This document shows, piece by piece, positions 7,592-16,862 of a DNA stretch of 34,557 nt. The stretch comes from a bacterium (GTDB lineage: Bacteria > Bacteroidota > Bacteroidia > Bacteroidales > Muribaculaceae). The stretch's first letter is position 1. Every line of letters begins with the position of its first letter. The notes under the pieces are model-generated. The model was given only the letters and a program-made list of their open reading frames with translations, did not search any database and had not been told where the DNA came from. A program made the position numbers and the translations under genes. Where the stretch lies: NCBI GenBank assembly GCA_004561555.1, contig SFVH01000013.1, forward strand, positions 1-34,557, in the 5' to 3' direction.

Positions 7592-8461
7592 TTAAAAATT
7601 CAGTCCAAAGAATTCTCGGTAGCAGTCTTTGTCCGCCACATATCCAAATACATCATATGCTTTCCCGAAAAACCACTCCTCACAGATTTCACAGCGATGC
7701 ACACAAAGCAATAATACACCGGCGATTGCCGCCAAGAGCAGCATGACACCGATTACAATCAAAACAATCAGCAACGTCTTTTTATTGTCCTTTGCGTGCG
7801 TCGGCGACTGTGCCGAAGCAACCGGCGGGGCAATCGATGCGTTGCGTGACGCAAATGCGACTTGCCGTTGCGGTGTTTGTTTCGGGCTTGCCTGTTGCGG
7901 AACAGGAGTACCGTGCATATCATCGGACAATACTGTCGTCGCGTTCGGGTCCGCGGGTTTCGTATACTGCGGTGCCGCGTCGGACAATACTGTCGTCGCG
8001 TTCGGGTCCGCGGGTTTCGTATACTGTGGTGCCGCATCGGACAATACTGTCGTTGCGTTCGGGTCCGCGGGTTTCGTGTACTGCGGTGCCGCGTCGGACA
8101 ATACTGTCGTCGCGTTCGGGTCCGCGGGTTTCGTATACTGCGGTGCCGCGTCGGACAATACTGTCGTCGCGTTCGGGTCCGCAGATTTCGTATACTGCGG
8201 TGCCGCGTCGGACAATACTGTCGTCGCGTTCGGGTCCGCAGGTTTTGTATACTGCGGTGCCGCGTCGGACAAAACTGTCGTTGCGTTCGGGTCCGCGGGT
8301 TTCGTATACTGCGGTGCCGTGTCGGACAAAACTGTCGTTGCGTTCGAGTCCGCGGGCATCATAACAGAGGGAATCGATTGTTTCGGCTGTATGCGTGCCC
8401 CGCACTTCGCGCAAAACTTTATATCTGCTGCAATTTCTGCATTGCATTTCGGACATTTCAT
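7592..8461 (-). CDS. Zinc-ribbon membrane protein with eightfold NATTVLSD repeat
   Basis: The protein has 289 residues from the ATG giving MKCPKC. An in-frame start 60 nt further upstream is unlikely, because the zinc ribbon begins at the downstream ATG as in its relatives. Order: ribbon (Cys3, Cys6, Cys17, Cys20), then eight copies of NATTVLSD spaced by 19 residues (linker AAPQYTKPADP). A Pro/Gln/Ala-rich linker follows, then a transmembrane helix near residues 228-250 and a 35-residue tail with CEIC. Lys residues before the helix put the repeats in the cytoplasm. Each repeat holds Thr-Thr-Val-Leu, which fits the FHA ligand pattern pThr-x-x-Leu. I infer a phospho-scaffold for FHA proteins of the locus; no enzymatic domain is seen. 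Confidence 0.82.
   Translation of the reverse strand: MKCPKCNAEIAADIKFCAKCGARIQPKQSIPSVMMPADSNATTVLSDTAPQYTKPADPNATTVLSDAAPQYTKPADPNATTVLSDAAPQYTKSADPNATTVLSDAAPQYTKPADPNATTVLSDAAPQYTKPADPNATTVLSDAAPQYTKPADPNATTVLSDAAPQYTKPADPNATTVLSDDMHGTPVPQQASPKQTPQRQVAFASRNASIAPPVASAQSPTHAKDNKKTLLIVLIVIGVMLLLAAIAGVLLLCVHRCEICEEWFFGKAYDVFGYVADKDCYREFFGLNF
7922..8344 (-). repeat. 57-bp tandem repeat array inside CDS
   Basis: Eight units of a 57-bp repeat (the last partial) encode the 19-residue NATTVLSD-AAPQYTKPADP period. Units are nearly identical at the nucleotide level, with a handful of mostly third-position changes. This indicates recent expansion or gene conversion, and copy number is likely variable between strains. 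Confidence 0.95.
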
Positions 8462-8478
8462 ACGGGTTTCACTACCTT

Positions 8479-8526
8479 TTATTCGGAAATTGCCGACCAA
8501 AAGCCACGCTTCAATCGGCAATTTCG
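8479..8526 (-). other. Intergenic hairpin between surface protein and repeat protein genes
   Basis: Near-perfect inverted repeat: about 11 bp of GAAATTGCCGA pairs with TCGGCAATTTC, around a 22-nt loop. On the minus strand it follows the stop of the large surface-protein gene. It is followed by AATAAAAGG rather than a T-run, so it looks like an mRNA-stabilising or processing hairpin rather than a full terminator. The next gene's RBS (AAAAGGT) directly follows the 3' arm. Confidence 0.55.
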
Positions 8527-8546
8527 TATGTTTTCTCTACATATAG

Positions 8547-11500
8547 TTATGCATCAATCTTTTTTTTGCGTTTTACAACCAAAGCAACGGCAACTGCAAC
8601 CACAGCCGCGCCGCCCGCCAAGGAACCGACAAACAGCGGTGTATTACTATACCAACGAATAAAGAGATTGGTGGTAACCAGCACCTGTGCCTCTACGGCT
8701 TCTGCCGCCTGCCCTGCGGTATCCTGTACGGAAACCGAAACGGTTTGCCAGTTCTTGCTTTCTGTTAAAACGATATGGTATTTCCCTGCATCATCCACGG
8801 TATACTGAACGGGGTTTCCGTCTACGGTGAAGGTCAAAGAGTCCACATTCACCTCATGGTTGTCCGTCACTGCAAAAACAGCATCTAAACTTTCTGCCTT
8901 CGGACGATTGTTTTTGCGTTCTGTCGTGTCCAAGGTTTCCGAAGTGATAACCGGCGGCACTTTATCGATAACAAATTCAATTTTCAGGTCTTTGCTTTCA
9001 TCTGTGCTGTCGTTTTTGTTGCCGGCGGCATCCACCGAATAAATGGTCAGTGTGTACACACTGTCACTTTCAAAATTCTTGGCAAAAATGGTATACCGGT
9101 TAATTTTACCGATTTGCTCTAAGGTATAATCCACACCCTCTACAAGGGTTTTGCCTGCCTGGTCTGCCGTATACAGGGTGACAATGATTTGCGTTCTGTC
9201 CAAAGCGTTTACATTGATTTCCTCAATGACCAAATCCCCCGTAGAGGTGACATACCGCCCGTTGACATCCTGCGGCGCTGTTAAGACATAATCCGAACCG
9301 AAACGGTTGACGGAGAAATGCTTTTCGTCAAAAGCCGTTCTGCCGGCAAGGTCTGTCATTTCCACGCGCAAGGTATAGTCGCCGTCCAGCAACTTGTTAT
9401 AGGCATTTTCCACCTTTGCATTCAAGCAATTCAACGCATAATTCTTGGTGTTTTCATCGGCCATACCTTCTTGTACATCGGCATTCCAAGAAATGTTAAT
9501 GGCGTTGCCGTATTTGTCTGTGCCGCGCAGCGTCACGGTAATACGGTTGACATCGATGTTCTTGTCAAAGCAGGTAATCTTCGGGACAACATCGCCGTTA
9601 AAGGCAGAGCCGTTCGGACCGTTATCTGTATCGGTAATGGTCGGCACGGGGTCGGTATTGTCGATATAGAATTCATCGCCTGCATAATCCGCCGCGTTGT
9701 TGCTTGCCATATCGGCAAACGCGATGTCAAAGGCATATTTGCCGTCTGCGGCATAGGTGATGGTCGCGGTATGCGTATCCCCGTTGTGCGTCCACACAGA
9801 GGTTGCCGGGAATGCAAACGGCACACCGTCGTCATTTGCCGTACCGGTTACAAGCACGCGCGCAACATCAAAATTGTGTTCCTGCACGGTGATTGTAGCA
9901 ACACGCTGTGCATCATAGAAATTTGTGCCGGTTTTCGAGGTATTGTTATCATACACAACCGTAACCACCGGCAAAGTTTTGTCGATCGTAAAGGTTTCCG
10001 GCGCAACCGAGTCGCCGTAATTTACGCCGATATTTGCATTTTCCGCACGGTCGGTACAGGAAATCTTAAAGGTATAGTCCCCGTCTGCCGTGTAGGCGAT
10101 TGTCGCTTGATACAAATTGTTATCGGGATTGTTTTCGTCAATATTGACCGCTTCAAAGCCCACGAGTTGCGGAATCACACCGTCGGTATTGGTGATTTCA
10201 TACAGCACGCGTGCAATGTCCTCTTGCACGGAAACAAGGTCAAGGTTGCGCTCCTGAATGGTGACGGTCGCAATACGGTCGGCGTTGAAATAATCGGTGT
10301 ATTGCGTGTCGGACTTGTTGTTGCTGTATGTCACATTGATAACAGGTGCGGTTGTGTCAATGCTAAATGTTTCCAAAGCATCTGTCGTCGTATTTTCGGC
10401 GCGGTCAACCATATCCACAGAAAAATCGATATCGTTGCTGTTGTCGGTTACGGTAACGGTTGCAGAAAGTTGTGTAACCAAATTGTTATCAACCGCCTCA
10501 ACCGTCCATACAACATTGCCTGCCGAAAGCGTATCCCCGACTGCATAATTTGCGCCGGTATTGTCTTTTTGGTTCGGCACGGTCAATGTGCCCGAAAGCC
10601 CTGCACCGACCTGCGAGGTCTGCGCCCAATTCACTGTACGAATACCCGAAATCGTGTCCGTAACAGTCACTTTCACCGCAACATCACCGTTGTAAAGCAT
10701 CTGCCCTTTGTTATCCGTCATATCGGAATCTGCTTTTTCAAGCACGATGTGCGTTTCGGTATTGTGTTTGTCCTGTGTTTCCAAGATGGTGCCGTTCGGA
10801 TGGATATAGCCGTCTGCGTACCCGTTCGATGCCATAAAATCATCATTTGTGTAAACATCATTCATATGCACGGTATCCGCAGGGGTATTGCCCAAAACAT
10901 CGGTCGGCATAACAAAAATCTGCCCTTTGAAGTTTTCTTGGATTTGGATTTTTGCCGTTGTTTTTTCAGCGTTTAATGCGGCTTCTGACACGGGAGAAAT
11001 GTTGCCGTCGCTGTCCACCGTATAATATTGCACCTTGGCAACACCGCTTGTCCATTGCACCGGAACACGCGATTCTTCTGTTGCGGCAGTTGTCGCCGCG
11101 TCGGTCAAATAGACCTCTAAGGTCGCAGCTTGTTTGAAATAATAGCCGTAATCTGTAATTTCAACGGCTTCGTTGGTCACCTCACTGCCATCGGTAACCA
11201 GTTTAAAGCCGGTAACCGCAGGCGCGGTAGAATCCAAATAGAATGTCTTTGCAACCGTAGTTTGATTGCCCGCATTGTCTGTTACGATAACGGTAATATC
11301 ATACCGACCGTCACCCTGCGCCAAACCGTCTGTTGTCATCAGGTTCAGCGTGTACTTGCGCTCGGTGGTTTTTTCATTCGCATCAACATCCGAACCGAGA
11401 CCGGTATTATCCAACTCGAAAGCAGTCGCCTCCTCGGCGCCGTTATACTGATAGGACATTTCAACCTTGAACAGACCGGAGTACACATCTTGAACGGTAA

Positions 11501-14111
11501 AGGAAATATCCTCCGCAGAACGGAACTCGGATTTGGCGCTTTCATCGAAGCCGCCTGTCACAACAGGAGCAGTTTCCTCAATCATAATCAGCCCGCTGTC
11601 ATTTTTCAGATTGGAATTCTCTTTGCCTGCAACAAATTTCGCCGTATTTCCGACATTGTCGATAATTTCAAATTCTACGGCACAGGTAAGCGGCAAAACT
11701 GTTTCGGCAGTTGCGCCGTTGCCCAAAGCCGCTGCCAAAGCCGCTTTGTCATAGGTAAAGGTATAAACGCCGTCCTTGTATGTTCCGGTATAGCCGTTAT
11801 CGTACCGATTATTGCCGATTTTCAAAATCATTTTGGCTTTGCCGGCGTCTTTTCCTGCTAAGCCGCTTTGTGCATCTGCAACTTTTACTTCGGCTTTCAA
11901 ACCGGGCTTGCAGAACGCACCGAAGGTCAGCATATTCACCGTTTTTGCAAAGAACCCTTCGTTGGTTGAGGTAAATGTAATGGCTTGTCCTTCGCCTAAG
12001 GCCGGTGCGGTATTATCAATCACAACGGTCTTCGTTATCGGTGCGGAGGTGTTCCCCGCCTTATCCGTCACCGTGAACGAAACCGTATATGTGCCGGTTT
12101 TATAGTTTGTCATATCTAACGGGCAGGTAAATACGGACGCGGTGCCGCTTGTGCTGTTTGCCTTGCTGACATCTACCGATTTTTCTTCCAATAGCGTTAC
12201 CTTTGTATCGCCCTGTTCGGTCACTTGACATTGGGTTACTTGATAGGATACAGATTGAATCCCATTATATGCGCCTTCTCCCGTGACCTTGCAATCGTCA
12301 ATTTCACGATTGGTTAAAGCGTCATAGGTTTTGGCGTCTTTTGCCGTCACCGTAAATTCAAATTTACCGTTTTTGTATTGCGTACCGGTTTTATCCGTAT
12401 AAGAAGCAGGCGTCGTCGCAAACGCAACATCCCCGTCTGTCAAAACTGGCGCAGTCTTATCGAACACAATATGTACGGTTTTATCCAATTTGTATACAGT
12501 CTGTATGGGTTTTGGGGGATCTTTTGAGGGATCTTCAGTCTGTACATTTTCTATTGCATGAATTTTGTTAAAAGAAATCTCTTCCGAAGTTTTATAATTC
12601 TTGGTTTCCCCGAAATAGTGGGGTGTCTTATCGGACAGCGTTGTGCCGCAAAGGTCAATCACCGTTTGCGAGTTCACCGGACGCACCCAAACAGAACCGC
12701 CCTCGACGGAACTGTAAACATAATAGACATCGGTAACCTTTTGAATAACGCTGCCGTTAGATTGGATTTCATCAACCGTTTTCTCATAGGTGGAAAGCAA
12801 AACATCTTTATCGCCGGTCACGGAAATCAACTCTGCCGCATTCTTTTCGTCCGGCTTTACATTTTCAAAATATGCGCGTACGGTCAAATCACGGGGAATT
12901 TTGTTAATTTCATAGGTCAACCCGTTTACCTGTCGTTCCGAGCCATCCACGGTGACCTTGCTGAGTTGATACACATTGGAAACCGATTTTGCCGTCGGAA
13001 CAAATGTAACGGTTACCGCCTCGTCAAACGGGATTTCAATGCTTTCCCCGATTTGTGTCCCGTTTTTGTCGGTTTCCGGCGTTGAAGCGATACCGGGTGC
13101 CGACAGTTTTATCATACCGTATGCCGGATTGGGTTGGTTGCTGCTCTCGTTCTTCTCGTTGATAATATGCGCATACGCCTTAACTGTATAGGTCACTTTT
13201 TCAAAAACGACCGTCATCGTATGATCTGCGCCAATGTTGGTCAGCGTATATTTACCGTCTGTAACATCAGCAGTCACATCGACCGCATCTACCGTAACGC
13301 TTGCCAATTTATAATTCGCTGCCGGAGCAAAGCAGAAGGTATTATCCGTACCGGGCATAGCATATACTGTGCCGCCGTCTGTTACGGAAACACCGTCGCC
13401 ATAAGTCACGGTGCCGTCCGCGCCGTAATTGACGGTAATTACAAATTGTTGCACAAACGAAAAACCGAGTGCCGTATCCTCTGTCAAATCCAAAGCAATA
13501 TCGGTATTTGCCGCGAAATCTGCGGTCGCATCCACGCTGTTTTTCGTAGCTTTATCATACACATAGCCATCTTTCGGCGCAATGTTCACAGTATGCGTTC
13601 CTGCCGGCAAAACCGCCATGGTCGCGCTGTTATAGGCTTGCCCGTCCACAGTAATCTCTGCGACATTGGTGTCATATGCAATGGAAAATGCATAAACTTT
13701 TGTCAGTTTGACGGTTTCGCCGCCGGTTGCGTTTTCTTGGCTGACCGTGACACCAATCGGGTCACCGTAATATTGATACCCCGCTTTTTTCACAGTCACC
13801 GTATAGGCTATCGAAAGCGTATCGTCTGCGTTTACGGCATTGGTCAAATCCGCAAAAACCGCCTCGCCGTTTACATCTGTTGTAGCCGTATAGGTATAGG
13901 TTTCCGCCTGTGCGGCATCTGTCGGCGTTAAGGTTACCGTTGCCCCTTCCAACTTACCGTCTGCGGCATCCGTAACCGTTACGGTATAGGCAGTCCCTGC
14001 CGCGAAAACCGTGGTCAAAAGTCCGACAGGCACCATCGTCAACAGCAATAAAGCCGTCAACAACAACGCCACAACTTTTGACGAAACTTTTTTCTTCGTT
14101 TGTGTCGTCAT
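8547..14111 (-). CDS. Large secreted surface protein with repeated Ig-like domains and C-terminal membrane anchor
   Basis: The protein has about 1854 residues. The N-terminus has KKK followed by a long hydrophobic stretch (VVALLLTALLLLTMVPVGLL) and a cleavage-like FAAG, indicating a Sec signal peptide. Next come a prealbumin/CnaB-like segment (about 45-120) and two or more 'bacterial repeat' modules (ITVNYGADGTVTYGDG). A long row of Ig-like beta domains follows, marked by recurring IDTTAPVI, IDKTLPVV and IDNTDPVP boundaries. The C-terminus is a hydrophobic helix followed by KRKKK, with no LPxTG motif, so it is membrane-anchored rather than sortase-linked. ATG at 14111 is preferred over 14117 because GAGGAG is 7 nt away rather than 1. 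It lies inside operon B; an adhesin or wall-spanning role is inferred. Confidence 0.85.
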   Translation of the reverse strand: MTTQTKKKVSSKVVALLLTALLLLTMVPVGLLTTVFAAGTAYTVTVTDAADGKLEGATVTLTPTDAAQAETYTYTATTDVNGEAVFADLTNAVNADDTLSIAYTVTVKKAGYQYYGDPIGVTVSQENATGGETVKLTKVYAFSIAYDTNVAEITVDGQAYNSATMAVLPAGTHTVNIAPKDGYVYDKATKNSVDATADFAANTDIALDLTEDTALGFSFVQQFVITVNYGADGTVTYGDGVSVTDGGTVYAMPGTDNTFCFAPAANYKLASVTVDAVDVTADVTDGKYTLTNIGADHTMTVVFEKVTYTVKAYAHIINEKNESSNQPNPAYGMIKLSAPGIASTPETDKNGTQIGESIEIPFDEAVTVTFVPTAKSVSNVYQLSKVTVDGSERQVNGLTYEINKIPRDLTVRAYFENVKPDEKNAAELISVTGDKDVLLSTYEKTVDEIQSNGSVIQKVTDVYYVYSSVEGGSVWVRPVNSQTVIDLCGTTLSDKTPHYFGETKNYKTSEEISFNKIHAIENVQTEDPSKDPPKPIQTVYKLDKTVHIVFDKTAPVLTDGDVAFATTPASYTDKTGTQYKNGKFEFTVTAKDAKTYDALTNREIDDCKVTGEGAYNGIQSVSYQVTQCQVTEQGDTKVTLLEEKSVDVSKANSTSGTASVFTCPLDMTNYKTGTYTVSFTVTDKAGNTSAPITKTVVIDNTAPALGEGQAITFTSTNEGFFAKTVNMLTFGAFCKPGLKAEVKVADAQSGLAGKDAGKAKMILKIGNNRYDNGYTGTYKDGVYTFTYDKAALAAALGNGATAETVLPLTCAVEFEIIDNVGNTAKFVAGKENSNLKNDSGLIMIEETAPVVTGGFDESAKSEFRSAEDISFTVQDVYSGLFKVEMSYQYNGAEEATAFELDNTGLGSDVDANEKTTERKYTLNLMTTDGLAQGDGRYDITVIVTDNAGNQTTVAKTFYLDSTAPAVTGFKLVTDGSEVTNEAVEITDYGYYFKQAATLEVYLTDAATTAATEESRVPVQWTSGVAKVQYYTVDSDGNISPVSEAALNAEKTTAKIQIQENFKGQIFVMPTDVLGNTPADTVHMNDVYTNDDFMASNGYADGYIHPNGTILETQDKHNTETHIVLEKADSDMTDNKGQMLYNGDVAVKVTVTDTISGIRTVNWAQTSQVGAGLSGTLTVPNQKDNTGANYAVGDTLSAGNVVWTVEAVDNNLVTQLSATVTVTDNSNDIDFSVDMVDRAENTTTDALETFSIDTTAPVINVTYSNNKSDTQYTDYFNADRIATVTIQERNLDLVSVQEDIARVLYEITNTDGVIPQLVGFEAVNIDENNPDNNLYQATIAYTADGDYTFKISCTDRAENANIGVNYGDSVAPETFTIDKTLPVVTVVYDNNTSKTGTNFYDAQRVATITVQEHNFDVARVLVTGTANDDGVPFAFPATSVWTHNGDTHTATITYAADGKYAFDIAFADMASNNAADYAGDEFYIDNTDPVPTITDTDNGPNGSAFNGDVVPKITCFDKNIDVNRITVTLRGTDKYGNAINISWNADVQEGMADENTKNYALNCLNAKVENAYNKLLDGDYTLRVEMTDLAGRTAFDEKHFSVNRFGSDYVLTAPQDVNGRYVTSTGDLVIEEINVNALDRTQIIVTLYTADQAGKTLVEGVDYTLEQIGKINRYTIFAKNFESDSVYTLTIYSVDAAGNKNDSTDESKDLKIEFVIDKVPPVITSETLDTTERKNNRPKAESLDAVFAVTDNHEVNVDSLTFTVDGNPVQYTVDDAGKYHIVLTESKNWQTVSVSVQDTAGQAAEAVEAQVLVTTNLFIRWYSNTPLFVGSLAGGAAVVAVAVALVVKRKKKIDA

Positions 14112-14178
14112 AATCATTCTCCTCGCAATTCAGTATCTATCTGCATCTTTTTGCTTGCGCAAAAATCATTTACAGCCG

Positions 14179-15108
14179 TTACACAATAATTTCGTCTGCG
14201 TGAATTATTTTAATGTCCTTGATTTTTTCAAACCGTATAGCTTTTGGGGGTGCTGCCGATGCGGCAACACTATCATCCAAAACCGTGGTCGGGGCAGCGG
14301 CCGGTTGCGGGGGCACCGCCGAATCCGCCGCACTTGCAAACAGCAAATCCGCTTTTTTTGCAGACGGCAAAGATACTGTCGGCTCGCGCTCTGCATCTAA
14401 TACTTCCGTTGCACCGCTGTCGGCAAGTACCGTGGTCTTTTCACCTTGGTTGAGCACCGCAGTTTCCCCGCTGTCGGCAAGCACCGTGGTCTTTTCGCCT
14501 TGGTTGAGCACCGCAGTTTCCCCGCTGTCGGCAAGCACCGTGGTCTTTTCGCCTTGGTTGAGCACCGCGGTTTCGCCGCTGTCGGCAAGTGCCGTAGTCT
14601 TTTCGCCTTGGTTGAGCACCGCTGTCGCTTCAACATTCTGTGTTTCCAACACAGCGGTCGGCTTACTGCCATCGGGATTATCCAAAACCGTTGTACCCGG
14701 CTGTAACACCGCAGTTTCCTTCGATTGCGGCAAAACGCTTGTGCCCGGCGTTAACACATCGGTGGCTTTGGTCGAAGCAATCTCGCCCGTATCCAAACGC
14801 TTTGAGGGGTGTGCAACGATAAACGCGGGGCGTTCCGGTTCTTTTTTTGCCGTCGGTTCGGAATCTACCGGCGCGGTCAACGGACCGCGATTGATATTGT
14901 ATGTGCTGGAACGGTGCAATTTCGCGCCGCTTTTTTCGTTCTCCTCACGGAGCTGTGCAATCGCACGCGCGCGCGTCTTACCGGATAAATCTCCGATAAT
15001 CATCGGGATTTTCCGCCGTACGAACAAAACCACGGAAATCACGAGGAACACCGCCGCAAGAACAAAACCCGCTATGCCGATTATCAGCCAAATTGTTGCC
15101 GCATCCAT
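14179..15108 (-). CDS. Membrane-anchored T-x-V-L repeat protein (putative FHA docking scaffold)
   Basis: The protein has 309 residues. One N-terminal transmembrane helix (about 5-30) is followed by RRK, so the rest is cytoplasmic. The next ~60 residues include GDLSGKTRARAIAQLREEN, then a low-complexity tail. About fifteen Thr-x-[Val/Ala]-Leu motifs occur (TDVL, TSVL, TAVL, TTVL), including four 18-residue repeats of NQGEKTTVLADSGETAVL. The start overlaps the stop of the kinase gene by one base (TGATG), so translation is coupled. pThr-x-x-Leu is a known type of FHA ligand, and kinase, PP2C and FHA genes lie immediately upstream. A multi-site phospho-scaffold is therefore the best inference. 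No catalytic domain is present. Confidence 0.82.
   Translation of the reverse strand: MDAATIWLIIGIAGFVLAAVFLVISVVLFVRRKIPMIIGDLSGKTRARAIAQLREENEKSGAKLHRSSTYNINRGPLTAPVDSEPTAKKEPERPAFIVAHPSKRLDTGEIASTKATDVLTPGTSVLPQSKETAVLQPGTTVLDNPDGSKPTAVLETQNVEATAVLNQGEKTTALADSGETAVLNQGEKTTVLADSGETAVLNQGEKTTVLADSGETAVLNQGEKTTVLADSGATEVLDAEREPTVSLPSAKKADLLFASAADSAVPPQPAAAPTTVLDDSVAASAAPPKAIRFEKIKDIKIIHADEIIV
14398..14625 (-). repeat. 54-bp tandem repeats inside CDS
   Basis: Four units of 54 bp encode TAVLNQGEKTTVLADSGE, followed by a TEVL remnant. The units are almost identical in DNA sequence. Their period and sequence differ from the 57-bp array at 7922-8344, but both encode TTVL, pointing to convergent expansion of the same short motif. 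Confidence 0.92.
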
Positions 15109-16847
15109 CAGCGCTCACCTCCGTCCTTGCCGTATGCTAAATTGATGTTGCGCTGTACATCATCGAAGCGTTCTTCGATGGCTTTTTTCATCGGGATGGT
15201 TGTTTCTTCCGAGGTTGCATCCACCGCTGCGACGCGATTTTCGATATTCGCTAATGTATCCGCCATTTCCGCATAAGAAACGCTTGTTCCGTCTTCCCCT
15301 TTATCCGATGCAAATTTCCGCGCGTATTTTTCCATGGAATAAACGGCAACCTTGTAAACACTCAGTTCCATAAATTCCGTTTTACTTGTATCTTGTTCCA
15401 ATAAAGTCAACATATTTTGAATATCGTTCCAATGTGCGACATATTTGCCGGCATCCTCGCCTTTATTGATAGAGGATTCCAAGGTTTGATAAAATGTACC
15501 GATTTGCCAATACACTTGCGCCATATTGTAATAGTCCGCATTCTCGGGCGCGCCCTCTGCGGCGTCAATCGCCCGCCGGAACCAATTTGTCGCCAAAGTC
15601 GCGTTATAGGCGGCACTGTCTGTTCCGTTCCCCTCTTTATAATTGAACATATACAGCATACCGACGCGATACATCAAAGCGCCGAAATTCGGATTATTTT
15701 CAATTTTCGCCAAATTGCTCTGTGAAAAACAAGATTGCAAAATTTTAGACTCTTCCGGTCCAAATCCGTTGCGCTCATAATAGGTTATCAACCCGTTGTA
15801 CGCATCCTCCGCGGTAGCGGAAAGGGTGTTTCGGTCGTACTCCGCCAATTCGCTGGGCTTTAACGCAATCGCCGCTTGATACTGCGGAACGGTGTTGTCC
15901 TTGACCATGGTGTCATAATTCCCGTTAATTGTCACGGTGTTCATCACAAGGCCGAGTACACCGACCAGCATACACGCGACTGTTGCAGACGCCATACCGA
16001 TAAAGGTTTTCAGCTGTTTCTTTTCCTCTGCGCGATATACCTCGTCCTCTTCCTCATAATGGTCTAAGGCATACAGCAGTTCTGCACAGGATTGGTAACG
16101 GTCCTCCGGATTGAGCTGCGTGCATTTTAAAATGATACGCTCTAATCCTCCGGAAAGCGCCGGATTCCAATGCCGAATCGGATACATTTGGAACGGCGGG
16201 TCACACGGATTGTGCCCGGTAATCAAATGATACAGCGTTGCGCCGAGGCAATAAATATCCGTGCGCGCATCTGTTTGCCCTCTGCCGCCGAATTGCTCCG
16301 GCGCTGCATACCCTTTTGTTCCCAAACAAACGGTATCCGCTAAATTTTTCTGCTTATATTCCCGCGCAATGCCGAAGTCAATCACCTTAATATTTCCGTC
16401 CAATTTCAGCATCAGGTTGCCGGGTTTCATATCTCGATAAATAATCGGCGGCGTTTGCGTATGCAAATAATCCAACACATCGCAAATTTGCTTTGCCCAT
16501 TCAATGACAAGGTCCTGCGGCTGGGCGCCGTGCTCTTCCAGCACCTTGCTCAGCGGCTCGCCGTCGATGTAGTCCATGACAACATAAATAACCTTGTCAT
16601 ATTCCAAAATATCCACAATTCGCGGCAACGCAGGGTGGTCAAGCCGTTCAATAAGATGTGCCTCCGCCATCGCACTTTGCACAACGATTTCGTTGTTTTC
16701 ATCGCGGGCGTTTTTTTCGATTTCCTTGACTGCCCAAGTTTTATTCAGGCGCTTGTCCATTGCAAGGTACACACGAGACATACCGCCCTTGCCAATCAAT
16801 TTCAGTATTTCATATTTGCCCTCTAATACTGACCCAATATCTGCCAA
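15108..16847 (-). CDS. PknB-like Ser/Thr protein kinase with one transmembrane helix
   Basis: The protein has 579 residues. A cytoplasmic kinase domain covers about residues 8-270: Gly loop IGKGGMSRVYLA, AVKEIEK with the conserved Lys, YRDMKPGNLML (Tyr in place of His in HRD), IDFGIAREY and GYAAPEQF. All catalytic Lys, Asp and Asn residues are present. A transmembrane helix lies at about 280-301. The ~275-residue outer part is helical with TPR-like segments and has no PASTA repeats. The start codon is TTG, with GGAGG 9 nt before it. It follows a PP2C gene by 15 bp and overlaps the scaffold gene downstream, making a kinase/phosphatase/substrate set. Confidence 0.94.
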   Translation of the reverse strand: MADIGSVLEGKYEILKLIGKGGMSRVYLAMDKRLNKTWAVKEIEKNARDENNEIVVQSAMAEAHLIERLDHPALPRIVDILEYDKVIYVVMDYIDGEPLSKVLEEHGAQPQDLVIEWAKQICDVLDYLHTQTPPIIYRDMKPGNLMLKLDGNIKVIDFGIAREYKQKNLADTVCLGTKGYAAPEQFGGRGQTDARTDIYCLGATLYHLITGHNPCDPPFQMYPIRHWNPALSGGLERIILKCTQLNPEDRYQSCAELLYALDHYEEEDEVYRAEEKKQLKTFIGMASATVACMLVGVLGLVMNTVTINGNYDTMVKDNTVPQYQAAIALKPSELAEYDRNTLSATAEDAYNGLITYYERNGFGPEESKILQSCFSQSNLAKIENNPNFGALMYRVGMLYMFNYKEGNGTDSAAYNATLATNWFRRAIDAAEGAPENADYYNMAQVYWQIGTFYQTLESSINKGEDAGKYVAHWNDIQNMLTLLEQDTSKTEFMELSVYKVAVYSMEKYARKFASDKGEDGTSVSYAEMADTLANIENRVAAVDATSEETTIPMKKAIEERFDDVQRNINLAYGKDGGER

Positions 16848-16862
16848 AAGAAGTGCCTCCCC

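Noticed and set aside
7922..8344. Regular repeats that might suggest a CRISPR array.
   Set aside because: Units are contiguous 57-bp coding repeats without unique spacers, and no cas genes are near.
7629..8546. Long plus-strand open frames across the 57-bp repeat array, with repeated translated units.
   Set aside because: They are antisense shadows of the repeat; the minus-strand frame has the zinc ribbon, membrane helix and operon context.
8547..8650. Sortase (LPxTG) anchoring of the surface protein.
   Set aside because: The C-terminus has a hydrophobic helix and KRKKK, but no LPxTG-like motif before it.
9318..10976. A 552-codon plus-strand open frame inside the large surface-protein gene.
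   Set aside because: It has Cys/Arg/His/Ile-rich composition without domains and lies antisense to a long frame with signal peptide and Ig-like repeats.
14213..15145. A plus-strand 310-codon frame opposite the T-x-V-L protein.
   Set aside because: It mirrors the repeats of the minus-strand gene, which is translationally coupled to the kinase and has a clear membrane helix.
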